Source of the DNA: Muscardinus avellanarius
Lineage: Eukaryota; Chordata; Mammalia; Rodentia; Gliridae
Direction: 5' to 3'
Assembly: GCA_963383645.1 (NCBI GenBank)
Contig: OY726565.1
Location: forward strand, 32,591,931 to 32,655,930
Length of the DNA stretch: 64,000 nucleotides
Part shown: positions 22,171-33,142 of the stretch, piece after piece
How the letters are laid out: each line of letters starts with the position of its first letter
Position numbering within the stretch: the stretch's first letter is position 1
Position numbers and translations under genes: made by a program
Notes under the pieces: model-generated
What the model saw: only the letters and a program-made list of their open reading frames with translations
Databases searched by the model: none
What the model was told of the DNA's origin: nothing

Positions 22171-23540
22171 AATTTGTTTTCTTATTATATCAAATATATT
22201 GCTAAAAACCTTATTACATAGCTTAAAATATACAAAATACAAATTATATCAAATAACCAGAAAATAAATGGAGAGAATGACCAGTTTGAGAGAGATCATT
22301 TTAAAACATTTTAGATTTAATTATTATACTTACCAATTTAAAATATCCACAATTTTTACTTTAGTTTATGTATAACTTAAAATAAATGATAGTTTGTCTT
22401 CCAAACATTACAGTTAACTAACAGAATAATTCCACAGCTCCTTCTGTTTCTAAGGCTACTATTATTTGTCTTCACATGTGGTGTGATGTGTGTGTGAGGA
22501 GTATACTTTCAGAGCTCATATCCTTCCATTATCACTATAGATACCTAGACATAATGACATAGAACCCTAATGATCTTCAACTAGAATAACAGGGTCAGTT
22601 AAGAAAAGCCTTCACGTTGGAAGGAATTTTTTACAGCAAAAGCCCACACAAGTCACATCAGAATTGGATTTAAAGCCACGCCTGACCATGCAGATGCCAA
22701 ATCCTTCAACAGCAACGCTCTTATCCTCTGAGCTACTATGGTGATTTCAGACCAATTATGTGTTCTATGTTTTGTTTTAAGAAGTTATGTCTTTATATAA
22801 CAAAAGCATAAAGATTTTTCTTCAACCCATGGATTGGTTGAAATATACTCTTACATATACTCTTATGATCACCTTGTCTTCAAAATAATTGTTAAGGTTA
22901 TCAATAAATATTCCTTAATTTGTACTTTGTCAATAATATGAAAGTTCTTGGCCCTAATTGTTATTTTTGCACATTTGGCTCTTACTTGGAATTATACACT
23001 ATTAATTACTTTATTATTAAAAATTAATATACTCCCAATTCAAGGGAAGATTTCAACATTTGTCAAACTGAACTGAACTACAACATCCAAAAATAGTGCA
23101 TTAGAAACGAGACACTCCTGGCCAAATACAATCTCACTTGTTTTCAAATTGCATGTGAAAGACTTGATCATCACCTAACCTTGTATCTAAGGTAAGTATA
23201 GACATCGCTTTGTACTCAACACATGAGTAACAGTGAGTCAGTGGTTTATCTTCCTAAATGAAATTTCCAATGGAAACTTTTTTCTCTCATACCCCACAAT
23301 ATCACTCCTGGTGAATATAAAAATAACACTGGGGTTCCTTAATCATACTAATGAGGTTTTCTAATAGCAGATTTTAAAGGAGCAGTAACAGAAAGTGAAA
23401 AGAAAGGACTGCGCAGTGTCAAAGCCCTCTTCCTTATCATCCTTACAGCCACTGTCATTACTGCCATGGATGTATACATAGTTCACATTTAGCCCTAGTA
23501 AATTAAAGTCATTTTATGGTGTGGAGCTGGAAACAGAAAA
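22171..23540. other. Unassigned AT-rich sequence
   Basis: No repeat family or credible frame was recognised. There is no sign of coding bias or splice-bounded conservation that I can judge by eye. Confidence 0.45.
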
Positions 23541-23544
23541 ACTG

Positions 23545-23980
23545 GTTTATTTTTTCTTTTTTTAAATACTTTTATTGCTGCATAATAATTATACACATAT
23601 TGAAGTATAGAGAGATAGGAATACGCATGCACAAAACACTTCCTTTCCCCATACATATCATTGAGATTGAAATTGGTAATTTTATTTACATACATAGCAT
23701 AACTTACACTATCCATTCCTTACATCTCTACCCCCCTCCTATCTCCTCTAAATAATTCTATATCACTCCAATGGAGTCTGCTCCTCTATCAGAGATCTCT
23801 TTTATTTTCTAGTTTTTATTTAGCTTCAACATATGAGAGAAAACATATGACTGTTTTCTTTCTGAGACTGACCAATTTCACTGAGCAGAATATTCTCAAG
23901 TTTCATGCATTTTGCTGTAAATGGCATAATTTTGTTTTTTATGGCTGTGTAAAATTCCATTGTGTGTATATGCTACAGTT
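23545..23980 (-). mobile_element. Antisense L1 3' end, diverged
   Basis: The minus-strand reading gives an L1 ORF2 C terminus (antisense of TTTATGGCTGTGTAAAATTC) and a 3'UTR whose purine-rich tract appears as CTACCCCCCTCCTATCTCCT. Confidence 0.65.
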
Positions 23981-24930
23981 TTGTGATACAGAATTCAATT
24001 TTAAGGCACTGATGTTACATTAAAAATTGATCCCCTCAAATTGTCTATTTTTAAAATTGGAATGTCAAAATTTGGGAGATTTCTAGATTTTCATTTATAT
24101 TTTATGATAAAATATCCTACTAGTATCAAACCATGATATAAGTAAGATATAACTTAATCAAATGAAAGTGTGAATTTCTCATTCAAATATGGATAACACT
24201 TAACAAGCCATTAAACATCCCTGGTCATTGATTAAATCCAGCTTCACTAACAAATGCTTGGGGAACCAATTGCGTTGTGTGGCTGTAGCATATATCATAA
24301 TTACAGCATTTTCCACACCAATTCAAAAGCTTCATGCGAAATATAAGCTTTAAAGATTATTTGTGCTGGGCTTAGCAAAAATGATTACTGACTCAGAAAT
24401 AGACTACCTGTGCTACTTGGCATCAATAAAAAGTGAAAAATGTTAGAAGAGAAAAATAGAATGTTTAGAAGAGAAGGCATGGGTACATAGTATTTATCGC
24501 TGGCACTGAAGATTCTTACACATCTCTTACTCTAACAGAGGGGAGTCATTTAGACTTCATAATTTTTTTTTCCTCAGGTTACCATTCAATGTTAAATTGT
24601 TCAAAAAATCAATATCATGAACCAATAAATGTTCCTTGACTTAAATAAAATTAATTGTTAGAAATCAAATTTAGAAAAATATGTATGATTCTGCTGGTAT
24701 TAGACACCATAAGAAACAAAGTGATAATTGAATACTTCAGGAAAGTCTTCCACTGCAATGTAAAAGACATACTCCATCAGAAGAGTACAAGTATACAAGT
24801 GTTCCTAGTATGGCTAACCTTTTATATACTCTAAAATGTCTTCCATCTAGAGGACATTTTTCCTTATATACTACTCAAAAGTCTAGAATGCAGAGAGCAA
24901 GGTTTTTAAAACAACTGTGACAACTAAAAA
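23981..24930. other. Unassigned AT-rich sequence
   Basis: No feature was recognised up to the L1 insertion at 24939. Confidence 0.45.
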
Positions 24931-27662
24931 ACACATCCACAAATAAGGATAGTTTTAATTCCTCTCTATTTGAATTTCTTTTATTTCCTACTCCTGTCTT
25001 ATTGCTGCGGCAAGAGTCTTGAAGACTATATTGAAAAGAAGTGGTGATAGTGGGAATCCTTGTCTTGTTTCTGAATTTAGAGAAAATTCTTGCAGTCTTC
25101 CCCACTAAATATGATATTTGCTTTGGGTTTATTGCTTATTGCCTTAATGACGTTGAAATACATTCCTTCTATTCCAATTTTCTGCAGTCTTTTTAACCTG
25201 AATGAGTGTTGGATTTTGTCAAATGCCTTTTCAGCATCTATTGCTATGATCATGTGGTTTTTGTTTTCAATTCTATTTATGTGGTGAATAATGTGTATTG
25301 ATTTGCATATGTTGAACCAGTCTTGCTTTTCTGGGATGAAACCAACTTGGTCGTGGTATACAATTCTCTTGATGTGGTTTTGAATGTGGCTAGCTAGTAT
25401 TTTGTTTAGAATTTTTGCATCTATGTTCATCAAGGATATTGGTTTGTAATTTTTTTTTTCTTGAGGTATCTTTATTTGTTTGGGGGGTTAATGTGATACT
25501 GGCCTTGTAAAAGGAATTTGGAAGAATCCCATCTCTTTCAATTTCTTGGAACAAGTTTTAAAGTATTGGGATTAGTTCTTCACTAAAGATTTTGTAGAAT
25601 TCAGCTGGAAACCAGTCAGGGCCTGTGCTTTTCTTTGATGGCAGAATTTTTACTGCTGTTCTATTTCTTTTCTTTCTATTGGTTGGTTTAGGCTTGCTAT
25701 GTCCTCTTGGTTCAATTTAGGTAAGTTATATGTGCTTAGTTTTTTTTCATATTTTCCAGTCTATTGGAGTATAAATTTTCAAAATAGTTTCTGATAATCC
25801 TTTGAATTTCCCCATTGTCTGTGGTGATGTCTCCTTTTTCATTTCTGATTTTAATGATTTGAATTCATTCTTTCTTTTGCTTAGGTTGGCCAGGGGTTTG
25901 GAAGAACCAAATAACTCAACCAAAAGATTACTGGAGCTAATTAACCAATTCAGCGAAGTTGCAGAATACAAATTCAATCTAAAAAAATCAGTTTCTTTTC
26001 TTATTGCAAATAATGAATCCACAATGAAAGAAATAAATAAAACAATTCTATTCACTATAACCTCAAAACCAATAAAACACCTAGAAATAAACCTAACAAA
26101 ATATATAAAAGACCTCTATAATGAAAACTATAACACATTAAAGAAAAAAACATAAAGATACAGAATAGCTAAAGCAATCCTCAGCAATAAGAACCAGGCA
26201 GGAGGCAACAAAATCCCTGGTGTCAGATTATACTATAGAGCAATAGTAGTAAAAACAGCATGGTATTGGCACAACAACAGGCATGCTGACCAGTGGAACA
26301 GAATAGAAGATACAAAAACCAACCCATACACCTAGAGTCAACTGATCTTTGACAAAGGGGCCAAAATTTATATGCTGGAAAAAGACAGCCTTTTCAACTA
26401 ATGGTCCTAGGAGAACTGGCTATTCATTTGCACAGGAATCAATTCAAGATGGATCAAAGACTTAGAAGTTAGAACAGACTGTGAAGTTATTAGAGAAGGG
26501 CATAGACTCAACACTACAACGTACAGGAACAGGCAGTAATTTTCTCAACAAGACCTCCAAAATGCAGGAAATTAAAGCAAGAATTAACAAGTGGATGGCA
26601 TCAAACTAAAAAGACTTTTTTCTCATCAAAGGAAATCATCAAGAACCAAAGAGAAAGTCTACAGAATGGGAGAAGATCTTTACCAGTCACTACTCTAATA
26701 GAGGGTTGATATTTAGAATATACAAAGAGCTCAAAAGACTCTACACTAGCAAAACAAATAACATAATAGATAAATGGGCAACTGAATTGAATAGACAGTT
26801 CACAAAAGAAAAGAAGCAAATGCCAATAGATACATGAAAATATGTTCTACATTATTAGCCATTAGAGAGATGCAAATCAAAACTACACTGAGATTCCATC
26901 TAACCCCAATCAGAATGGCAAGCATAAAAAAATCAAATAACAACAAATGCTGGTGAAGATGTGGGCAACAAGGAACTCTTTTACACTGTTGGTAGGAGTG
27001 CAAACTAGTTCAGCCACTATGGGGATCAGTGTGGAGATTCCTTAGAAAACTGGGAATAGATCTACCATATAATGCAGCTATATCACTCCTGGGTATTTTC
27101 CCAAAGGGGATAAAATCAGAGAACTACAGTAATCTATGCATACCCATGTTTATAGCAGCACAATTTGTAATAGCCAAAATATGGAACCAACCTAGGTCTC
27201 CATCAACAGATGAATGGATTGCAAAATTATGGGAAATGCACACAATGGAATTCTACTCAGCTATAAAGAAGAACAAAATCATGGCATTCGCAAGAATATG
27301 GAAAGACCTGGAGAACATTATGTTAAGTGATATCAGCCAAGCACAGAAAGAGACGTATGTTTTCTCTAATATGCCCAGACAGGGAGTATTAGGAATACTA
27401 GAGAGACTCCAGATAATGAAGGGGAAACCTCAGCAGTGTTAAAATGGAAGGATAGGAGAGGAAGAAGGCTGAGGTTGATTAATGAAAGAGCTACATCCAA
27501 AAATGTGTAAAAGTATGAATGTAGTAGCATTGTTAACCTTGACACTTATGGTTGGGAGGAGGGAAGAAGCAGGAGTGGGGGTGGAGAGGGCACCCAGCAC
27601 AGTCTGAATGTATGCCATTTCCAGTATTTTCCACATTAAAATAAATAAATAACTACACATCC
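24931..27662. mobile_element. L1 (family B) with 5' inversion, ORF2 only
   Basis: 24939-25905 is antisense ORF2 and reads on the minus strand through the RT core ([40 protein letters not shown]). 25906-27650 is sense, from just downstream of the RT core (ACTCAACCAAAAGATTACTG) to the C terminus and a 3'UTR ending TTCCACATTAAAATAAATAA. A short direct repeat ACACATCC at 24931-24938 and 27655-27662 is the likely TSD remnant. This is the twin-priming arrangement. ORF2 is broken in several places. The 3'UTR is unlike family A and defines family B. Confidence 0.85.
27029..27442 (+). pseudogene. L1 ORF2 C-terminal remnant (family B)
   Basis: The open frame matches the ORF2 C terminus, with MWRFLRKLGIDLPYNAAISL followed by WNQPRSPSTDEWIAKLWEMH and FYSAIKKN. 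The upstream Cys-rich motif is in another frame, so the protein is broken. The inferred ATG is internal and meaningless. Confidence 0.85.
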
Positions 27663-27775
27663 TAATCTATCCCAAATATACCATCGCATAACATTTTCTT
27701 ACAGTAATCATTTTAACAATTTTCATTGGACACAGGGAAAAGTAATTCTATTTATATGTAGACAAAGTAATAATC
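27663..27775. other. Short unassigned spacer
   Basis: It lies between two L1 insertions and shows no feature. Confidence 0.5.
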
Positions 27776-27792
27776 AAAATGTATACCTTCTG

Positions 27793-28616
27793 GAGACTTC
27801 CGGGAAGATGGCGACCGAGAAAAGCGGGGCTTAAGAGTCCCGCTAACAACCAATCTCCATTACCACAAAAAGAGCGCCTTTCATAGCCAGAAAACACCAT
27901 CACCAGAAAAACAAAAAAACCAACAGGCTCCAGAGAAAAAGTGGACTGAGAACAGAGCTCAGGGCCACAGAGGAGACACACGCGCCCGAGGACGCGGCAG
28001 CAGCGCCATACTGCCGGCGGCAGCGGCAAACTCAACGGACTGCTACAGCAAGCCGAGGTGAGCCGATGCGGAACAGCCAGGAGGGATCTTTCGGCGCAGA
28101 CAGCATTTAAAGCTCCCAGTGGCTGAGCTCAGCACACGCTGCAGGAATTCAGAGTGGAAATCAAAACCAGAGAAGAAAAAATACGCCAGCCTCATGGCCG
28201 AGGGCGTGGCAGAGGCGCCATATTGCCACCAGCGGCGGCAGCAGCAGTGAATTCACCGAGTCCAGTACAGCTACATCTGCGTACTCAAGAACAGTGAGTC
28301 AAATTGCGGGCCACAGAGGAGAAATCCCAGAATTGTGCCTCCTGGGACTTGACCCAGTGAGGGAGTGGTGGTGGCAGAGATATCACACCATAGGAGAACG
28401 TGCAACCTGGCACCCCCCCCCATAGTTTAAAGCAGCCTCTATCGACTCCCTGGGTCGGAGACTCTGTGATACAACCCAGTAAAGGAGTAGTGGGGGCTGA
28501 GATAATACAGACTCGAGATCCAGAGCACCTTAAGTGAAGCCATAGTGACCCAAGGGAAGAACCCAGAGAAGGCACAAACTTCTGAAATCATGTGAAAGAG
28601 GAATAACACTGGAGTA
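27793..28616 (+). promoter_or_regulatory. L1-type 5'UTR/promoter with ETS and YY1 sites
   Basis: The element starts GGAGACTTCCGGGAAGATGG. ACTTCCGG (27796-27803) is an ETS-type site, and AAGATGGCG (27805-27813) is a YY1 core at position +13 of the element, the same distance as in the human L1 5'UTR. The region is CpG-rich and has two related segments (GCGCCATACTGCC near 28004 and GCGCCATATTGCC near 28214; GCCACAGAGGAGA near 27963 and 28308), which suggests an old duplication of about 210-340 bp. Promoter activity is inferred. Confidence 0.7.
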
Positions 28617-29507
28617 ATGAATGTGCACAACCCCACAACATCAGAACCTGATAAAACAGAAAATCAGAGATTTCTAGAAGATCAAATCAGGAAAATAACT
28701 GTAGAAATAATAGAGGTGCTCCGAAAAGAACTCAGAGAGAGCCAAAAAGAGATAAAGGATGCAATTAATGAAGTAAAGGCCTCAATTCAAAGCACAAACA
28801 ACCGATTAGACCACATGGAGAACAGAATCTCGCTCTTAGAAGATGAGCAATCCAAAAATGAACGCATAGTTTCTAATCTAGAAAAAAATATCCAACAGCA
28901 GGAATCTGACATTGAAGAAATATGGGCCCATCTTAAGAGAGCTAACCTAAGAATAATTGGAATAGAGGAGGGAAAAGAAAGTGATACCAAAGGGATCAAC
29001 AATCTCTTCAAGGAAGTAATAGCAGAAAATTTTCCAAATATAGAGCAAGAGGTTGATACACAGATCCAGGAAACTTATAGAACTCCCTTTAGACAGGATC
29101 GGAGAAGAGGATCCCCACGCCATATAATTGTCAAAATGACCAATGTGGAAGCCAAGCAGAGAATCTTAAAGGCAACAAAAACAAAGGGCCAAGTGACATT
29201 CAGAGGCAAACCAATTAGAATCACTCCAGACTTCCCAAACCAAGTTATGAGAGCCAGAAGGGCTTGGAGTAACATATTCCAAACTCTGAAAGAAAACAAC
29301 TTCCAGCCAAAAATTTCCTATCCAGCAAAACTTTCTATCAAATTAGATGGAGAAATAAGAAGCTTCCATGACAAACAGAAACTGAAGGAATTTATGTCTT
29401 CAAAACCAGCGCTAGAGAAAATACTCAAAGAGATTAACTACAAAGAAGAAATAGGTAACACTCACCAGAACCAGAGAAACAAGAGTTTCCATCCAACAGA
29501 CAACTAA
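28617..29507 (+). CDS. L1 ORF1 protein, 296 aa, intact
   Basis: ORF1p is the trimeric RNA-binding chaperone of L1 that coats its RNA in the ribonucleoprotein. The frame runs from ATG 28617 to TAA 29505-29507 without interruption. Residues about 16-105 are a heptad-rich coiled coil (LDHMENRISLLEDEQSKNER). Residues 109-200 are the RRM-like domain, with NLRIIGIEEG at 110-119 and SPRHIIVKM at 166-174. Residues 201-275 are the C-terminal domain, with MRARRAW at 211-217 and ISYPAKLSI at 233-241, both conserved in mammalian ORF1p. It is shorter than human ORF1p (338 aa), mainly N-terminally. No other start is needed, since an in-frame ATG opens the coil. It is followed by neither an inter-ORF spacer nor ORF2. 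Intactness plus the perfect TSD suggests recent mobility. Confidence 0.93.
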   Translation: MNVHNPTTSEPDKTENQRFLEDQIRKITVEIIEVLRKELRESQKEIKDAINEVKASIQSTNNRLDHMENRISLLEDEQSKNERIVSNLEKNIQQQESDIEEIWAHLKRANLRIIGIEEGKESDTKGINNLFKEVIAENFPNIEQEVDTQIQETYRTPFRQDRRRGSPRHIIVKMTNVEAKQRILKATKTKGQVTFRGKPIRITPDFPNQVMRARRAWSNIFQTLKENNFQPKISYPAKLSIKLDGEIRSFHDKQKLKEFMSSKPALEKILKEINYKEEIGNTHQNQRNKSFHPTDN

Positions 29508-29599
29508 GATTGGTTATCTGTGGAGATTCATTATTTATGTTAGTCTTTTACCTATCTCTAAATTGTATTGTTTGCCTTTATTGTTGTTAATTTTTAGGA

Positions 29600-30215
29600 T
29601 TTCTAGTTGGAATATTAATATACCTTCAGATATAGCATTTGGAAATATTTTATCCAATTCTATTAGTAACTTTTAACTCTGTTTACATTGTCTTTGGATA
29701 TACAATATTTTCTTTTATTTTTTAGGGAGTTTGTATATTCTTCTGTTGCCTGTGCCATTGAAATCATATCCAAGAAATCACTGCCAATTTTAATGATGTG
29801 AGGTTTTATGACCCAGATTTTCTCCTAAAAGTTTATAGTCTTAAGATTTATATTTAGGTCTTTTATCTATTTTGAGTTAATACTTGTATGTGGGATTAGG
29901 TAAGGGTCCAATTTTATTCTTTTCCATGTAATTATTATTTTTCAACAATATTTAGTTAAAAGATTATTATTTCCACCACCACATGTTTGTGGAAACCTTG
30001 TCAAAAATAACTTGACAATATAGGGAAGAATTTAGCTCTAGGCTTGTATTTAACTCCAATGGTCTATATATCTGCCTTTAGAACAGTACTACACTGTTTC
30101 AATTATTGTAGCTTTATATGGTTTGAAATCAGAAAATATATATCTGCTAGCTTTGTTCTTTTTCAAGATCGTTTTGGGTATCTAGAATTTATATTCCATA
30201 TTAGGATAGATTTTT
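29600..30215 (-). mobile_element. Antisense old-L1 ORF2 segment inside the half-L1
   Basis: The plus strand reads as the reverse complement of ORF2 3' sequence (GTTGCCTGTGCCATTGAAAT; TATTTTGAGTTAATACTTGT; TTCAATTATTGTAGCTTTAT; TTCTTTTTCAAGATCGTTTT). It is much more decayed than ORF1 next to it, which suggests it was already old when captured. Confidence 0.75.
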
Positions 30216-30585
30216 TTTCTGAAAAATAAATATATAAATATATGATAGTTTCACCTAAAAAAACAGAAAAAAATATGCTCTGGTAAGAAAGAAAGCAAAA
30301 AGAAATATTGAAATGTTATCTTTAAATCATCACACGCTTGGTATCAGACAAATGAAACTGTTATGTGAGATTATCATTTTTAATTTTGGATAAATTGCTA
30401 TAATACTAGATGTCAACCACTAAGCCAAGCATGGGAAGGAGGGATGGGGAGAGAATGGGGTGGGGATCGGGTGGGGGCTGACTGGGCGATGTGTGCATGT
30501 ATGTCTACAAAAGTTTGTATCCCACTATGATGTATGAATACAGTGCACCAATAAAATAAAATTAAAAAAAAATGTATACCTTCTG

Positions 30586-30993
30586 ATGTTATTTTCATGG
30601 TACACATAGAACTTGTTTTTCTTTGATGAATTTATTTTAAAAACTATCTCAAAATAAACTGTCATTAATTTACAATGAAAAAATAGAAGAGATGAAGTAA
30701 ACTACGTTATTAAATTTAATTGATAAAAAATTATGTGTCTGCCAGATTATGTGCATGCATTTGTGTGTGTATCTGTATATATCAATAAAAAAAGATCTTT
30801 ATCCTCTAAAATATTCAATGAATTTCCACCATCATTTCAGATCAATAATTGAGACCTGGTTAACAATGACAGACTGTAGAGTTCTCTACTGGTAACTGTG
30901 TGTGGGGAAGGAGCCCTGCTTTATGGCCTTGGCTTTGTGGTGTAAATATCCCCACTGTTTCCAATTTTAAACAAATGATGCAAATGTGAGGTT
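30586..30993. other. Unassigned AT-rich sequence
   Basis: No feature was recognised between the half-L1 and the next SINE. Confidence 0.45.
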
Positions 30994-31146
30994 GAAAAGA
31001 GATTCACTATAGCTGGGCGTGGTGGTGCACACTTGTAATCCCAGTGCTTGGAAGGCTGAGACAGGATTATCACACAGGTTTGAAGCCAGCCTTAGCTGCT
31101 TAGTGAGGCTCTTAGCAACTTAGTAAGACCTGTTTCTAAATAAAAC

Positions 31147-31945
31147 ATGTGGCAAGACTGGCACTGGGGCCTCTGAGGCTGGGACCAGAGCATGCCATGT
31201 GGCAAGGCCAGTGCTGGGGCCAGTGAGGCCAGAATCAGAGCCTGCTGTTAGGCAAGGCCAGTGTTGGGGACTCCGAGGCCGGGATAGGAGTCTGCCATGC
31301 GGTAAGGCCAGTGCCAGGGCCAGCGAGGCCAGTATTGGAGCCTTCTGTAAGTCAAGGCCAGTATTTGGGCCTCCAAGGCCAGGGTAGGAGACTGCCATGC
31401 AGTGAGGCCAGTGCCAGGGCCAGGGAGGCCGGGATCGGAGCCTGTTATATGGCAAGGTCGGTGCAGGGGCCTCTGAAGAATGAGATTGGAGCCTGCCATG
31501 TGGCAAGGCCGGTGCTGGGGTCTCAAGGCCCAGATAGGAGACTGCTATAAGGCAAGGCCTGTGCTGAGGCCAGTGAGGCTGGGATTGGAGCCTGCCGTAC
31601 AGCAAGGCTTGTGCCAGGGCCAGCAAGGCAGGGGCCTACTGTAAGAGAAGGCCGCTGCTGAGACCTCAGAGGCCAAGATCGGAGCCTGCCATGATGCAAG
31701 GCCGGTCCGGTGTTGGGCCCTCCAAGGAACGGGATTGGAACCTGCCATGTGGTGAGGCCAGTACTGGGGCCTAGACGACAGGATATGAGACTGCCATAAG
31801 GCAAGGCTGGTGTTGGGGCCTCTGAGGCTGGGATCAGAGCCTGCCAGGAGGTGAGGCCAGTGCTGGGGCCAGTGAGGCTGGGATCAGAGCCTACTGTGAG
31901 GCAAGGCTGGTGCTGGGGCCTTGGAGAGTGGGATCAGAGCCTGCA
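31147..31945 (+). repeat. 50-bp GC-rich VNTR of the second composite
   Basis: Units start with CCTGCCATG/ACTGCCATG-type motifs every 50 bp or so. GGCCTCTGAGGC and GGGCCAGTGAGGC units alternate. A few units have lost or gained bases near 31550-31720. Confidence 0.88.
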
Positions 31946-32320
31946 TTGCAGCATCCACAGGGAAATATCACAGGAAATAAAAAATCAGATGCTTCCTCCA
32001 ATATGCAAAAACTAGGATTAAATGGGTAACAAGAGGAAATATAGATAAAGAAAGGGCCCTATGGAGGAGCAATTAAGGTGACAAAGCACATGATGTACAT
32101 AAACAATATACCAAGGTCAATCACTAAATCAAGAATGGGATTGAGGAAGGGGGAGGGAATGGAATGGGGATTAGATAAAGGCTAATTGGGTGATGTGTGC
32201 TTGTATATCCTCACAAATCTTATATTCCATTGAGATGTTTCACTACAATGCACCAATAAAAATATATTAAAAATAAATTAATAAGTAAATAAATAAATTA
32301 AATAAATAAACAAACATAAA
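31147..32320 (+). mobile_element. Second VNTR/L1-3' composite, 5'-truncated, nested in a SINE
   Basis: About sixteen 50-bp VNTR units (31147-31945) with the same A/B pattern as at 9680-10490 are joined by CCTGCATTGCAGCATCCACA to the last codons of L1 ORF2 (about 31975) and the family-A 3'UTR (to about 32262), then an A-rich tail. The lead and promoter-like monomers are absent. Its TSD is hard to fix in the A-rich linker (AAATAAAACAT on the left, a similar AAACAAACAT on the right). Confidence 0.85.
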
Positions 32321-32401
32321 ATATAGGTCCGGTATATAGCCCAGAGGTAGAAAGCCCCTGGGCCCCACCCCCACACACACAAAAAAGAAAAGAGATTCAC
32401 T

Positions 32402-32715
32402 GAAACACACCATTATATAGCATTTCCAGGATATAGGATGACTCAAGATCATAGGTAATTGTAAAAAATTAAGAAGCAATATTTTTATTATCTATTATCT
32501 ATAATATAATTAGGCATACGATTATATTACATACTATTTAGTAATGGCTCTGCTGTAAGAACCAGCATGCAAATATCTTGAATATTAATAGCTAATTCTT
32601 AGAAGCCTGTAAGAGCTAATTGTAACATACTACTTGAAAGAGCATAGGTTATCTCTCTTGACTTCTTAATATTATAAAAATTTATATTAATATTTCAGAG
32701 AATAAAATGAATACA
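32402..32715. other. Unassigned AT-rich sequence
   Basis: No feature was recognised. Confidence 0.45.
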
Positions 32716-32719
32716 GAAC

Positions 32720-33065
32720 AATACTGAAAAAGCCAGCTGTCATTAATGGTCTGGAATATCCAGGGAATTGGAAAGGATAGAAATATGCTGGATAAAAAGG
32801 CCATATATTATATGATCCCATTCATATAAAATGGCCAGGATAAATAAATTCATAGAAAGAGAAATTATATTAGCGGTTATCAGATCTGAAAGAGGGAGGA
32901 GTAGAGTGACTAATATTTTTTGTGTGAGATTTTTGTATGATGAAAACATTCTGGAATTAGATAATAGTGATGATTGTGCAACTTTGTGAATGTACTAAAA
33001 CCACTGAGTTATGTGCATTAAAACTGAATTGTATGTTATGTGAATTATATTTCAATAAATAAATT
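32720..33065 (+). mobile_element. Old mammalian L1 (L1M-type) 3' end
   Basis: The phrases GTGCAACTTTGTGAATGTAC, TAAAACCACTGAGTTATG and GTGAATTATATTTCAATAAA match the 3' terminus of ancient L1M families. Only the 3'UTR remains. Confidence 0.65.
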
Positions 33066-33142
33066 TTACTACAAAAAGAAATCTTAACTTAGTACCCTGT
33101 ACTTTATTTTTTTATCATTTGAAATCATTGGTTTTTATTTTT

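Larger units (their letters stand above)
27776..30585 (+). mobile_element. Half-L1 (ORF1-only) element with perfect 17-bp TSD
   Basis: The repeat AAAATGTATACCTTCTG lies at 27776-27792 and 30569-30585, identical at 17 of 17 positions. Inside are a complete-looking L1 5'UTR (27793-28616), an intact ORF1 (28617-29507), about 900 bp that is not ORF2 (including antisense old-L1 sequence at about 29600-30215), then the last about 150 bp of the family-A L1 3'UTR (30417-30560) and an A-rich tail. ORF2 is absent altogether. Elements of this kind are called HAL1 (half-L1), and they need ORF2 protein from elsewhere. Confidence 0.88.
30994..32401 (+). repeat. B1-dID SINE split by a composite element
   Basis: The TSD GAAAAGAGATTCACT at 30994-31008 and 32387-32401 (15 of 15) belongs to the SINE. 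Its left half is 31009-31146 (AGCTGGGCGTGGTGGTGCAC ... GACCTGTTTCTAAATAAAAC). Its right half resumes at about 32321 (TATAGGTCCGGTATATAGCC ... CCCCTGGGCCCCACCCCCAC). The break is in the A-rich linker. Confidence 0.92.
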
